Positions 25,148 to 34,000 of a DNA stretch of 64,000 bases are shown one piece after another. The DNA lies in assembly GCA_035548055.1 (NCBI GenBank), contig DASZTL010000078.1, positions 1-64,000 of the forward strand, in the 5' to 3' direction. A program made the translations under genes and the position numbers. The notes beneath the pieces are model-generated. The model did not search any database, was not told where the DNA came from, and was given only the letters and a program-made list of their open reading frames with translations. The stretch is from DASZTV01 sp035548055. GTDB lineage: Bacteria > Actinomycetota > Actinomycetes > JAFAQI01. How positions within the stretch are numbered: position 1 is the stretch's first letter; each line of letters starts with the position of its first letter.

Positions 25148-25411
25148 CTACGCCGACGCGGCCCTTCGGCTGCGGAGGAGCCGCTTGCGCTCGAGCTCGT
25201 TGAGGCCGCCCCAGATGCCGTGATTCTCGGCAACCGTCAGGGAGTAGTTCAGGCACTCCTCTTTGACCTTGCACCTGCGGCACAGCGCCCGAGCAGTGCC
25301 CTCGCGCAGGTCCTTCTCAGGCTTGCGCTCAAAGTGACTGGGGGCGTAGAAGTACGTCGCGTTCTCCGCCTGGCACTCAGCGCCGGCCCGCCACGTCAGC
25401 TCGTCATACAT
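25148..25411 (-). CDS. WhiB-family iron-sulfur regulator
   Basis: 87-residue Wbl protein. Four cluster Cys: AGAECQAEN, then ALCRRCKVKEECLNYS (C-x2-C-x5-C), followed by the sigma-contact turn HGIWGGLNELERKRLL and a basic tail. Such proteins bind region 4 of the principal sigma factor through a 4Fe-4S cluster. It occupies the whiB4 position in the mycobacterial order, but the spacing and sequence after the first Cys differ from WhiB4/WblA, so the subfamily is left open. ATG 25411 has a clear Shine-Dalgarno (GGTGAGGA). Confidence 0.9.
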   Translation of the reverse strand: MYDELTWRAGAECQAENATYFYAPSHFERKPEKDLREGTARALCRRCKVKEECLNYSLTVAENHGIWGGLNELERKRLLRSRRAASA

Positions 25412-25569
25412 GGGGGTCCTCACCTTCAGCTCGCTGGGCTCGCTGAGGTGTGGTTCGACAGTCCACCAGGGTTTCCTGCGAGCCATTCGGACCAATCCGG
25501 CGCCCGTCGGCCACCGGACCGGGTGCCGCGGCCCGCCAGCGATGCCCCCGCGACCTCTTACCCTGAGGT

Positions 25570-26550
25570 GTGGCCGAGTTCCCCGCCGTGAAGCTGCACG
25601 TCGTCAGCGGCAAGGGTGGAACCGGTAAGACGACGATCGCGGCGGGGCTCGCGCTGGCCCTTGCGGCCGGTGGCCGTCAGGTTCTCCTCACCGAGGTCGA
25701 GGCACGCCAGGGCATCGCGCAGCTGTTCGACACCCCGCCGTTGCCCTACGAGGAACGCCGGGTCGCGGTGGCCCGTGGCGGCGGTGAGGTCTACGCGCTC
25801 GCCATCGACCCGGAGCAGGCCCTGCTGGAGTACCTCGAGCAGTTCTACAACCTGCGCCGGGCCGGCTCGATGCTCAAGAAGCTCGGGGCGATCGACTTCG
25901 CGACCACGATCGCGCCCGGCCTGCGTGACGTCCTCCTCACCGGCAAGGTGATGGAGGCCGCGACCCGCGAGCGCCGGGGCGGCGGCCGGATCTATGACGC
26001 CGTGGTCCTCGACGCGCCGCCGACCGGTCGCATCGCGAAGTTCCTGAACGTCAACACCGAGGTCGCCGCGCTGACCCGCATGGGCCCGGTCCGCAACCAG
26101 GCGAACAGCGTCATGACGCTGCTGCGATCGCCGAGGACCGCTGTCCACCTCGTCACGGTGCTCGAGGAGATGCCGGTCCAGGAGACGGTCGACGGCATCG
26201 CCGAGCTGATCGCGACGGATCTCAAGCCCGGCGCGGTGATCGTCAACATGGTGCGCGACCCACTGATCCCCGAGGACCGGATCGGTGACGCGGCCGCAGG
26301 CAGCGTGGACACCGACGACATCGCCCGCGGTCTGAAGGTCGCCGGCGTCGAGGGCGACCCTGCGACGGTGGCATCACTCGCCGCCGAGATGAGTGACCAC
26401 GCGCGCCGGGTCATGCTCGAGCGGCAAGAGCTCGAGACGCTCTCGACGCTGGACCGCCCGACGTACCAGGTCCCCTACATCTCAGACGCCACCGAGCTCT
26501 CCGGTCTGCAGGAGATCGCGGACCGGCTGCAGGCAGCGGGGATGGTCTAG
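25570..26550 (+). CDS. ArsA/GET3-like ATPase, first of a pair (Rv3679 type)
   Basis: 326-residue SIMIBI ATPase with Walker A VVSGKGGTGKTTIAAG, signature Lys in KGG, and YDAVVLDAPPTGRIAKFLNV. Together with the next gene it resembles the mycobacterial Rv3679-Rv3680 pair, which forms a heteromeric ATPase with a role in glycerol/methylglyoxal tolerance and cell envelope properties rather than arsenite efflux. GTG 25570 with TACCCT five bases upstream suggests a leaderless mRNA. Confidence 0.88.
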   Translation: MAEFPAVKLHVVSGKGGTGKTTIAAGLALALAAGGRQVLLTEVEARQGIAQLFDTPPLPYEERRVAVARGGGEVYALAIDPEQALLEYLEQFYNLRRAGSMLKKLGAIDFATTIAPGLRDVLLTGKVMEAATRERRGGGRIYDAVVLDAPPTGRIAKFLNVNTEVAALTRMGPVRNQANSVMTLLRSPRTAVHLVTVLEEMPVQETVDGIAELIATDLKPGAVIVNMVRDPLIPEDRIGDAAAGSVDTDDIARGLKVAGVEGDPATVASLAAEMSDHARRVMLERQELETLSTLDRPTYQVPYISDATELSGLQEIADRLQAAGMV

Positions 26551-27711
26551 ATGACGACGCCGGCAACGAGCGCCTCGCCTACCTCGATGGAGGTCGACCG
26601 GTTGCTGAGCGAGGCGCGAATCCTCGTCTGCTGCGGGGCTGGCGGGGTCGGCAAGACGACGACTGCCGCAGCCCTCGCCGTACGTGCCGCCGAGCAAGGC
26701 CGCTCGGTCTGCGTGCTCACCATCGACCCCGCTCGCCGGTTGGCGCAGGCGATGGGCTTGACCGAGCTCGACAACACCCCGAGAGCAGTCTCCGGAATCG
26801 ACACCGCAGCGGGCGGGCGGCTCGACGCGATGATGCTCGACATGAAGCGGACGTTCGACGACATCGTGTTGGCGCACGCCGACGACGCGCGCGCGAAGGC
26901 GATCCTCGCGAACCCGTTCTACGTCTCCTTGTCGTCGAGCTTCGCGGGCACGCAGGAGTACATGGCGATGGAGAAGCTCGGCCAGCTCAAAGCGACCGGC
27001 AAGTGGGAGCTGATCGTCGTAGACACGCCGCCGAGCCGGTCGGCCTTGGACTTCCTCGACGCACCGCAGCGGCTCGGGCGGTTCCTCGACGGACGGATGA
27101 TCCGGCTGCTGACCGCGCCGGCTCGTGCCGGCGGTCGTGCCTATCTGAAGGTCTTCACGATCGGCGTGAAGATGTTCACCGACGTTCTCAACCGAATGCT
27201 GGGCGCGCAAGCGCTGAAGGATCTCAGCCTCTTCGTGTCCTCGCTCGAGACGATGTTCGGTGGCTTCCGCGAGCGCGCGGACCAGACCTACAAGCTCCTC
27301 AAAGAGCCCGGTACGGCGTTCGTCGTGGTTGCCGTGCCCGAACGGGATGCGCTGCGTGAAGCGGCGTACTTCGTCGAACGGCTCGAGACCGAGCAGATGC
27401 CGCTTGCCGGGATGGTTCTCAACCGAATGCACACGTCGGGCGCCGCCGAGCTGTCGGTCGAGCGTTCCATCGCGGCGGCAGAGACGCTCAACGCCACCGG
27501 CGACGAGCCATTCGCTGCAGCCGCGTTGCGGGTGCACGCCGACCGCCTCAGTGCCGCCATCCGCGACGCTCGGCGCGCCTCGCAGTTCCACGCCGCGCAC
27601 CCCCGCGTACGCATGGTCGAGGTGGCAGCCCAGGCAAGCGACGTGCACGACCTCGAAGGACTTCGCGCGATCGGCGCCGACTTGGCGACGAACCCCGTCG
27701 GCGCCGCATAG
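26551..27711 (+). CDS. ArsA/GET3-like ATPase, second of a pair (Rv3680 type)
   Basis: 386-residue partner ATPase: Walker A VCCGAGGVGKTTTAAALA, switch I/II regions VLTIDPARRLAQAMG and ELIVVDTPPSRSALDFLDAP. The P-loop has GAGG in place of the KGG of its partner. ATG immediately follows the partner's stop (TAGATG). The stop codon lies within the TAGGCT hexamer that can drive the downstream PBP gene. Confidence 0.88.
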   Translation: MTTPATSASPTSMEVDRLLSEARILVCCGAGGVGKTTTAAALAVRAAEQGRSVCVLTIDPARRLAQAMGLTELDNTPRAVSGIDTAAGGRLDAMMLDMKRTFDDIVLAHADDARAKAILANPFYVSLSSSFAGTQEYMAMEKLGQLKATGKWELIVVDTPPSRSALDFLDAPQRLGRFLDGRMIRLLTAPARAGGRAYLKVFTIGVKMFTDVLNRMLGAQALKDLSLFVSSLETMFGGFRERADQTYKLLKEPGTAFVVVAVPERDALREAAYFVERLETEQMPLAGMVLNRMHTSGAAELSVERSIAAAETLNATGDEPFAAAALRVHADRLSAAIRDARRASQFHAAHPRVRMVEVAAQASDVHDLEGLRAIGADLATNPVGAA

Positions 27712-27720
27712 GCTTTCGGC

Positions 27721-30150
27721 GTGAGGCGCCCAGGCTTACGCCAACACATCGCACTGCTCGGCGCAGTGAGTGTGGTCGCCGGCCTGATCATGGCGATCGC
27801 GCTGCTACCGATCGTCGGCGGGGCGGGGCTCGCGGCCCGCAGCGTGACGGACGCGTTCGACCAGCTGCCCGCATCCCTCACCGAGAACCCGCTGCCCCAG
27901 GTGTCGAAGCTCGTCGCGGCCAACGGTGAGACGATCGCGACGTTCTACTCGCAGGATCGGCTCAACGTGCCGCTGTCGAAGATCCCGGTGTCGATGCAGC
28001 GCGCGATCATCGACATCGAAGACGTCCGCTTCTACGAGCACGGCGGCCTCGACTTCAAGGGCACCCTTCGCGCGCTGCTACGCAACGGGGCCTCTGGGAC
28101 CGTGACGCAGGGTGGCTCGACCCTGACGCAGCAGTACGTGAAGAACGTGCTGGTTGAGAACGCCCACACCAAGGCGCAGCGGCTGGCTGCTGTCGAGGAC
28201 ACGTTCGCACGAAAGGTCCGCGAGGCACGCTACGCGATCGAGCTCGAGCACAAGCTCACGAAGAACGAGATCCTGACGCGCTACCTCAACATCGTGTACT
28301 TCGGTGACGGCGCGTACGGCGTTGGCGCGGCCGCGCGCCACTTCTTCAACGAGCCGGTGACCAAGCTGACGATTGCGCAGAGCGCGCTGCTCGCCGGACT
28401 GGTGCAGTCGCCCGAGGCCTACAACCCACGCTTCTACCCAGAGCTCGCCACCGACCGGCGAAACACCGTCCTCGCGCAGATGCTGAAGTACCACGCGATC
28501 GACAGGTCCGAGTACGACGACGCGATCGCGACCCCGATCGAGCTGCACATCCACCAGCAGCCGAACGACTGCGTGTCGTCCCTGTACCCGTACTTCTGCG
28601 ACTACGTGAAGCACGTCTTCGAGAACACGCCGAACCTCGGACTGTCACTGTTGCGCCGCGGTGGCCTCACCGTCACGACCACGCTGAGCCCGAAGATCCA
28701 GAAGGCGGCCGACCGTGGCGTCCACGAATACGTCCACCGGCACGAGCCGAACCACGTCGCTTCCGCCGAAGGCGTGGTCGAGCCCGGCACCGGCAAGATC
28801 AAGGCGATCGCCGTCAGCACGGAGTACGGCGACAACGCGAAACTCGGCCAGAACAGCATCAACTACGCCGTCGACCGGGAATGGGGTGGCAGCACCTACG
28901 GGTTCCACGCCGGGTCGACCTTCAAGATCTTCGTCCTTGCCGCAGCACTGAAGGAAGGCATCCCACTGGGCACGGCGATCCACGCCCCGGCGTCGATCAC
29001 CGTCAAGGGCTACACCACCTGTTCGGGTCAGGACGCCGGCGTCTACAGCCTCCACAACGCCGGGGACAGCGAGTCGGGGACGTTCAATCTCGAGTCCGGA
29101 ACCTGGTTCTCGGTCAACACCTTCTTCGCTCAGCTCGAGCAGCGCACCGGGCTGTGCACACCGGTGCGACTCGCCGAAGCCATGGGCATGCAGCCGTCGA
29201 ACGGCGGCCACATCCCGCAAGTTCCATCGTTCGTTCTCGGCTCCGCCGCAGGCTTCACGCCCCTGGACCTCGCAAATGCCTACGCGACGATGGCAGCGCA
29301 TGGGAAGTACTGCACCCCGGTCGCCATCACCTCGATCGTCGACCGCCAGGGCCGGGAGTATCCGGTACCGAAGACGGACTGCAGCCAGATCGTTCCGGCC
29401 GGCCTCGCTGACACGGTGACCTCGATCCTGCAAGGGGTGCTGACGGTGCCGGGCGCCACCGGCACCCAGGACGCCCTGTTCGGCAGACCAGCCGCCGCGA
29501 AGACCGGCACGGTCGACAACTACGACGGATCCTGGTTCGCCGGCTACACGCCGCAGCTGGCATCGGCGGTCTGGGCCGGCATCCCGTCGAGCCCCAACAA
29601 GTCGCTGGGCGGAATGACGATCGGTGGCCGCTACTACGGTGCGGTCTTCGGCGCGACGCTCGCCGGGCGAATCTGGCAGTCGACGATGAACGCAGCGCTG
29701 AAGGGCGTGCCAGCCGAGCCGTTCGATGGTGCCGACCGCTACTACGCCATCGGCGTGAAGCACACCGTGCCGGATGTCGGCGGCCTGCCCGTCAGCATTG
29801 CCGAGACCGAGCTGCGCCAAGAAGGCTTCAGCCCGCAGCTGTCAGGAACGCCGGTGCAGAGCACCGTTGCGGTCGGCCAGGTCGCACGGACCTCACCCGC
29901 CGCGGGGTCACAAGCCGCCGCCGGCGCCACGGTCGTCATGTACGTCAGCGGCGGCCGCCACGCGGAGCCCGGGCCACATCCGACCCAGACCGTGAAGCCC
30001 ACACATTCGAGCAAGCCGACCGAATCGCCGACCCCCTCATCGACGCCGACGAGCAGCCCCACGACAGAGCCGACTCCGACCGAGTCGCCGACCGACGGTG
30101 GCGGCGTGTTCGGCGAGCCGGCACAACGCCGTCACGCGACCTCTCCCTGA
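27721..30150 (+). CDS. ponA: Class A penicillin-binding protein with PASTA domain (PonA2 type)
   Basis: 809-residue bifunctional peptidoglycan synthase. N-terminal membrane helix (VVAGLIMAIALLPIVGGAG), glycosyltransferase domain with catalytic Glu in DIEDVRFYEHGGLD and GGSTLTQQYVKN, transpeptidase domain with AGSTFKIF (SxxK), FSVNTFF (SxN) and AAKTGTVDNYDGSWF (KTGT), one PASTA domain (VPDVGGLPVSIAETELRQEG) and a Thr/Pro/Ser-rich tail. Conserved behind the ArsA-like pair as in Rv3682. GTG 27721 has TAGGCT at -12 to -7: leaderless promoter overlapping the previous stop. Confidence 0.94.
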   Translation: MRRPGLRQHIALLGAVSVVAGLIMAIALLPIVGGAGLAARSVTDAFDQLPASLTENPLPQVSKLVAANGETIATFYSQDRLNVPLSKIPVSMQRAIIDIEDVRFYEHGGLDFKGTLRALLRNGASGTVTQGGSTLTQQYVKNVLVENAHTKAQRLAAVEDTFARKVREARYAIELEHKLTKNEILTRYLNIVYFGDGAYGVGAAARHFFNEPVTKLTIAQSALLAGLVQSPEAYNPRFYPELATDRRNTVLAQMLKYHAIDRSEYDDAIATPIELHIHQQPNDCVSSLYPYFCDYVKHVFENTPNLGLSLLRRGGLTVTTTLSPKIQKAADRGVHEYVHRHEPNHVASAEGVVEPGTGKIKAIAVSTEYGDNAKLGQNSINYAVDREWGGSTYGFHAGSTFKIFVLAAALKEGIPLGTAIHAPASITVKGYTTCSGQDAGVYSLHNAGDSESGTFNLESGTWFSVNTFFAQLEQRTGLCTPVRLAEAMGMQPSNGGHIPQVPSFVLGSAAGFTPLDLANAYATMAAHGKYCTPVAITSIVDRQGREYPVPKTDCSQIVPAGLADTVTSILQGVLTVPGATGTQDALFGRPAAAKTGTVDNYDGSWFAGYTPQLASAVWAGIPSSPNKSLGGMTIGGRYYGAVFGATLAGRIWQSTMNAALKGVPAEPFDGADRYYAIGVKHTVPDVGGLPVSIAETELRQEGFSPQLSGTPVQSTVAVGQVARTSPAAGSQAAAGATVVMYVSGGRHAEPGPHPTQTVKPTHSSKPTESPTPSSTPTSSPTTEPTPTESPTDGGGVFGEPAQRRHATSP

Positions 30151-30172
30151 AACGGGATCGGCGGGCGTCGTC

Positions 30173-30628
30173 TCAGCTGCTACCCAGCTGTTCGCGAACG
30201 ACCGCTGCGATTCGGCCACCTTCCGCCCGGCCGGCAACCTGGGGTTGCACGACCTTCATGACCTGGCCCATGGCCTGCGGGCCGGATGCTCCGGTGCTCT
30301 CGATCGCGGACCGAACGATCTCGGCGATCTCCGCGTCGGACAGCTGAGCCGGCAGGTACTCGTCGAGCACCTGACCCTCGGCCCGCTCTCGCGCGGCCAG
30401 CTCGGGCCGGCCGCCCCCGTCAAATGCCTCCGCGGCCTCGCGGCGCTTCTTCGCCTCGCGCGCGATGACCTTCAGCACCTCGTCGTCGGACAGCTCGCGC
30501 GCGGACTTCCCGGAGACCTCCTCATTGCTGATCGCAGTGATCACCATGCGCAGCGTGGCCGTGCGCAACTCGTCACGCGACTTCATGGCGGCGGTCATGT
30601 CGGTGCGCAGCTTTTCCTTGAGAGACAT
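30173..30628 (-). CDS. YqeY/GatB-related domain protein
   Basis: 151-residue GatB_Yqey family protein, MSLKEKLRTDMTAAMKSRDE, with the C-terminal helical tail-like domain (IVRSAIESTGASGPQAMGQV, KVVQPQVAGRAEGGRI). Related to the tRNA-binding tail of GatB; role unresolved. ATG 30628 chosen because TACGCT stands at -12 to -7 and the frame upstream runs over the divergent phosphoesterase promoter. Convergent with the PBP gene. Confidence 0.87.
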   Translation of the reverse strand: MSLKEKLRTDMTAAMKSRDELRTATLRMVITAISNEEVSGKSARELSDDEVLKVIAREAKKRREAAEAFDGGGRPELAARERAEGQVLDEYLPAQLSDAEIAEIVRSAIESTGASGPQAMGQVMKVVQPQVAGRAEGGRIAAVVREQLGSS

Positions 30629-30681
30629 GAGGCAAGCGTAGGAAACCGCCGGCCGCCCTGCGACGTCTCTACCCTTGAGGG

Positions 30682-31572
30682 ATGCCAGCAGCGGTGTGGA
30701 TCCCGCTCGTAGCGTTGGTCTTGGGGCTGCTGTGTATCGGCTACGCGTGGTTGTTCGAGCGCAAGGCCTTCCGCCTCCGTCGCGTGACGGTGCCCGTCCT
30801 CCCACCCGGCAGCCCGGACCTGACCGTGCTGCACATCTCTGACATGCACTTCACCGCTGGGCAGCCATGGAAGGAGCGGTGGGTCCGAAAGCTCGCGGCA
30901 CTCGAGCCCGATCTCGTCGTCGACACCGGGGACAACCTCGGAGGGCGTGACGGCGTGCAGCCCACCTTCACGGCGCTGGAGCCGCTGCTGGCCCGGCCCG
31001 GCGCGTTCGTCCCGGGCTCCAACGACTGGTTCGAGCCTTCGCCAAAGAATCCCGCGCGCTATCTCCGCAGTGCCGACGGTCACCGGCTTCAGTACGGTCC
31101 TCGGCTCCCATGGGGGGAGGTCAGGTCGCGCTTCACCGCCGCCGGGTGGATCGACCTGACCCACCGCCGTACCACGATCAACCTGCGCGGCGTGAACGTC
31201 GAGCTGGCAGGTGTGAGCGACGCCCATCTCTTCGCCGACCATTACGAGCGGGTGGCCGGCCCGGTACACAGTGATGTCGCGATTGGTCTGTCCCACAGCC
31301 CCGAACCGCGGGTCGTCGACGCGTTCGCCGCAGACGGCTTCTCACTCGTGATGTCCGGACATACGCACGGCGGGCAGCTCCGGGTGCCCGGGTACGGCGC
31401 ACTGGTCACCAACTGCGGGCTGGAGCGAAAGCGGGCCCGCGGTCTGTCTCGCTGGCCCGCAGGCGGCTATCTCCATGTCTCGGCGGGTCTCGGGACCTCG
31501 CGATACGCACCGGTGAGATTCGCCTGCCCGCCGGAAGCGACCTTGCTGACGCTCACCGCCCGACCGGCCTGA
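30682..31572 (+). CDS. Membrane-anchored metallophosphoesterase
   Basis: 296-residue calcineurin-like phosphoesterase with one N-terminal membrane helix (VWIPLVALVLGLLCIGYAWL). Metal ligands: LHISDMHF, VVDTGDNLGG, PGSNDWFEP, GLSHSPEP and SGHTHGGQLRVPG. Belongs to the YkuE/Rv3683 group; substrate unknown. ATG 30682 with TACCCT at -12 to -7 (leaderless). Followed by tRNA-Pro, as in mycobacteria. Confidence 0.92.
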   Translation: MPAAVWIPLVALVLGLLCIGYAWLFERKAFRLRRVTVPVLPPGSPDLTVLHISDMHFTAGQPWKERWVRKLAALEPDLVVDTGDNLGGRDGVQPTFTALEPLLARPGAFVPGSNDWFEPSPKNPARYLRSADGHRLQYGPRLPWGEVRSRFTAAGWIDLTHRRTTINLRGVNVELAGVSDAHLFADHYERVAGPVHSDVAIGLSHSPEPRVVDAFAADGFSLVMSGHTHGGQLRVPGYGALVTNCGLERKRARGLSRWPAGGYLHVSAGLGTSRYAPVRFACPPEATLLTLTARPA

Positions 31573-31602
31573 CCAACCACGGGTAGACTGACCGACGCAC
31601 TT

Positions 31603-31679
31603 CGGGATGTAGCGCAGCTTGGTAGCGCACCTCGTTCGGGACGAGGGGGTCGTGGGTTCAAATCCCGCCATCCCGACCA
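31603..31679 (+). tRNA. tRNA-Pro (CGG)
   Basis: Cloverleaf seen: acceptor CGGGATG/CATCCCG, D-arm GCGCAGCTTGGTAGCGC, anticodon stem CCTCG/CGAGG with loop TTCGGGA (anticodon CGG), T-arm GTGGGTTCAAATCCCGC, discriminator A and encoded CCA. A TAGACT hexamer at 31584-31589 is the likely -10 box. Confidence 0.97.
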
Positions 31680-31705
31680 AAGGGACCGGCGGCCGAGCAG
31701 TTGCG

Positions 31706-32275
31706 GTGCTCGGCGCCGAAACGGCGATCGGCGCAACCGTCCGTGCCGGCTTGGCACAGTCCGGTTTCATGGTCCGGCCAGTGTCCGACGACGAGCCGCT
31801 CCCGCCCGGGACCAGTGCCGTTGTCGATGCCGGGCCGCTTCGTGAGCCGCCAACGGTCGGTGACCTCGTGTCGCTCAGCTCGGTGGACTGGATGCAGAGT
31901 GCGGAGGACCCCCTTCGCCGCGCGCTGCATGTCTTGCAGGCCGCACATCGCGCGCTTCGCGACGGTGGTGGCCGGATCCTCGTGCTCCTGCCATCGCTGG
32001 TCATGACCGGCGCGGCGAGCGTGGCTGCTCACTCCGCCGCCGCGGAGGGCTACCGCTCGCTGGCGAAGGCGGCCGCGCGGGCATGGGGCAATGAAGGCAT
32101 CGCAGTCCAATGCGTCCTCGTCCCTACGGGCATCGATCGCCCTGGCCTGCAGCCTCCGGCACTCAACGGAACGCCCGAGCTCGCGCCGATCCTCTCGGCG
32201 TTGCTCGACGAGCGACTCAACGCAGTTACCGGCCTCACCCTCGCCGCCGACGGCGGCGTCTGGATGACGTCATGA
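31706..32275 (+). CDS. Degenerate short-chain dehydrogenase-like protein
   Basis: 189-residue Rossmann-fold protein related to FabG-type SDRs. VAVLGAETAIGATVRAGLAQ replaces the TGxxxGIG cofactor motif, and at the Tyr-x3-Lys site it reads GYRSLAKAAARAWG, so Arg stands where the catalytic Tyr is expected. It ends in TGLTLAADGGVWM as SDRs do. It is probably a non-catalytic partner of the next gene (4-base ATGA overlap). GTG 31706 begins only 26 bases after tRNA-Pro, without an obvious promoter or Shine-Dalgarno, so read-through from the tRNA is possible. Confidence 0.72.
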   Translation: MLGAETAIGATVRAGLAQSGFMVRPVSDDEPLPPGTSAVVDAGPLREPPTVGDLVSLSSVDWMQSAEDPLRRALHVLQAAHRALRDGGGRILVLLPSLVMTGAASVAAHSAAAEGYRSLAKAAARAWGNEGIAVQCVLVPTGIDRPGLQPPALNGTPELAPILSALLDERLNAVTGLTLAADGGVWMTS

Positions 32276-33036
32276 CCGACGACACCCTGACCGGCAAGGT
32301 CGTCCTCGTCACCGGAGGAGGCGCCGGGCTCGGCCGCTCGATCTGTGTCGACCTTGCACAACACGGTGCTGCCGTCGTGATCGCCGCGCCCGGGGCCAAC
32401 GGCGCCGAGACCGCCCAGCTCGTCGGGTCGTTCGGCCTCGCCCGTCATGTCACCGCGGACGTGACGATCGCGGCCGACCTCCAACGTGCTGTCGATACCG
32501 CCGTCGAAGACTTCGGTCGGCTCGACGGAATCGTGCACAACGCGACGAGCCGCCACTCGAGCGGCGTCGAGGCGATCGACGACATCACCGACGAGGTGTG
32601 GGACGACCACGTCGCCGTGTCGCTACGCGGCGCCTATCACTGCGCGCGGGCCGGATTCGCGGCGCTGCGAGAAAGCGGCGGTCGCTTCGTCTTGATGACC
32701 TCCCCCGCGGGCATCGAAGGCAGCGCCGGACGGCCTGCCTATTCGGCGGTCAAGGGAGCGGTACGCGGGCTCGTTAAGAGCCTCGCGCTCGAATGGGGAC
32801 CACATGGCGTCACAGTGGTGGGCGTCTCGCCGCTTGCGATGACGCCCGCAATGGCGGACGCGTACGTCGCCGACCCGCAGCTGGAGCGCCGGTTGAGCGA
32901 GCTGGTGCCGCTCGGGCGAGTTGGTGACTCGGCGACCGACGTCGCACCCGTCGTACGGTTCCTTCTCGAGGACGGCTCGCGCTACATCAGCGGACAGACG
33001 ATCGTTGTCGACGGCGGGAGATTCACCACACTGTGA
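32272..33036 (+). CDS. SDR family oxidoreductase (FabG-like)
   Basis: 254-residue NAD(P)-dependent reductase with all catalytic motifs: VLVTGGGAGLGRSI, GIVHNATSR, Ser in VLMTSPAGIEGS, YSAVKGAVRG (Tyr-x3-Lys) and C-terminal SGQTIVVDGGRF. Substrate unknown. Overlaps the degenerate SDR gene and stands before a luciferase-like oxidoreductase; the three probably form one operon. Confidence 0.9.
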   Translation: MTDDTLTGKVVLVTGGGAGLGRSICVDLAQHGAAVVIAAPGANGAETAQLVGSFGLARHVTADVTIAADLQRAVDTAVEDFGRLDGIVHNATSRHSSGVEAIDDITDEVWDDHVAVSLRGAYHCARAGFAALRESGGRFVLMTSPAGIEGSAGRPAYSAVKGAVRGLVKSLALEWGPHGVTVVGVSPLAMTPAMADAYVADPQLERRLSELVPLGRVGDSATDVAPVVRFLLEDGSRYISGQTIVVDGGRFTTL

Positions 33037-33046
33037 TCACGACACC

Positions 33047-34000
33047 GTGAGCGAAGCATCACGCGCGATGCGGCCCGGCAGCGTCTCGCTGCGCCTGTAC
33101 CCGCACCTCGACCTCCCACCGGAAGCGATCGTGCAGGAGCTGCTCGACCAAGGCCGGCTCGGCGAAGCAGCCGGCTTCGACGGGCTGATGGTCAGCGAGC
33201 ATCACAACGCGTTTGCCGGCTATCTACCCAACCCGATCCAGGCGGCGGGCTGGCTGCTCGATGTCACCCGCGAGGCCTGGGTCGCACCGTGCCCGCTCCT
33301 GCTGCCGCTCCGCCCCGCCGCACTCGTCGCGGAGGAGCTCGCCTGGCTTGCCGCGCGCTTCCCTGGCCGGGTCGGAGTCGGCCTCGCGGCGGGATCACTC
33401 GAGGCCGACTTCACCATCGCAAGCACGACGAAGGACGATCTGACCGCCCGCTTTGCCGACGGGATGAGGACGGTCAGCGGGATGCTGCTCGGCCGCGATC
33501 CCGGTGTCCTGCCGGATGATCCCGCCATCGGTCGATGCGTGACGGATCCGGTTCCGGTCGTGAGTGCGGCCATGAGTGCGGCGGCTTGCCGACGCGCGGC
33601 CGCCGCCGGCGTCGGGTTGTTGTTCGACTCCCTCACGGCTGTCGCGCGCTGCCGTGAGCTCGCCGAGATGTACCGCGAGGCCGGCGGCCCGGGACCGATC
33701 GTGCTGATCCGACGGGCGGCTCCGGGCGCACCCCCGGCCGCGCGACAGGCGGACCAGCTGCGGTTGTACCGCAGCTACGCCGCGGCGGGCGCGATCGAGC
33801 ACTGGGGTGAGGACGAACTAGCGCGTGGCGAGCCGTCGGCGATTGCGGAGACGCTCGCGGCACAAGCCGTCGCCGTCGGTGCCGATTGTCTCAACGTACG
33901 TGTTCATTCGCCTGGCATGACGCCGGCTGAGGCTCGGTCGCACATCGAGGCGCTCGCCGATATCCATGCGCCCTTAGCGCGGCAGCTGGCCGGCGGCTAG
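33047..34000 (+). CDS. Luciferase-like (LLM) flavin-dependent oxidoreductase
   Basis: 317-residue TIM-barrel oxidoreductase of the bacterial luciferase superfamily: DGLMVSEHHNAFAGYLPNPI near residue 45-65, then APCPLLLPLRPAALVAEELA, RFPGRVGVGLAAGS and C-terminal VGADCLNVRVHSPGMTP. Likely uses F420 or FMN; substrate not predictable. GTG 33047, 10 bases after the SDR stop; an ATG at 33068 is possible. Its stop overlaps the stop of the convergent regulator by 4 bases (CTAG). Confidence 0.85.
   Translation: MSEASRAMRPGSVSLRLYPHLDLPPEAIVQELLDQGRLGEAAGFDGLMVSEHHNAFAGYLPNPIQAAGWLLDVTREAWVAPCPLLLPLRPAALVAEELAWLAARFPGRVGVGLAAGSLEADFTIASTTKDDLTARFADGMRTVSGMLLGRDPGVLPDDPAIGRCVTDPVPVVSAAMSAAACRRAAAAGVGLLFDSLTAVARCRELAEMYREAGGPGPIVLIRRAAPGAPPAARQADQLRLYRSYAAAGAIEHWGEDELARGEPSAIAETLAAQAVAVGADCLNVRVHSPGMTPAEARSHIEALADIHAPLARQLAGG

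Noticed and set aside
25570..27711. ArsA-like pair as part of an arsenic resistance operon
   Set aside because: The context is the conserved whiB-ArsA pair-ponA2 block, and the arsenic genes are 18 kb away.
31619..31705. Upstream extension of the first SDR gene
   Set aside because: The open frame runs through the tRNA-Pro gene, so it cannot be the natural start.
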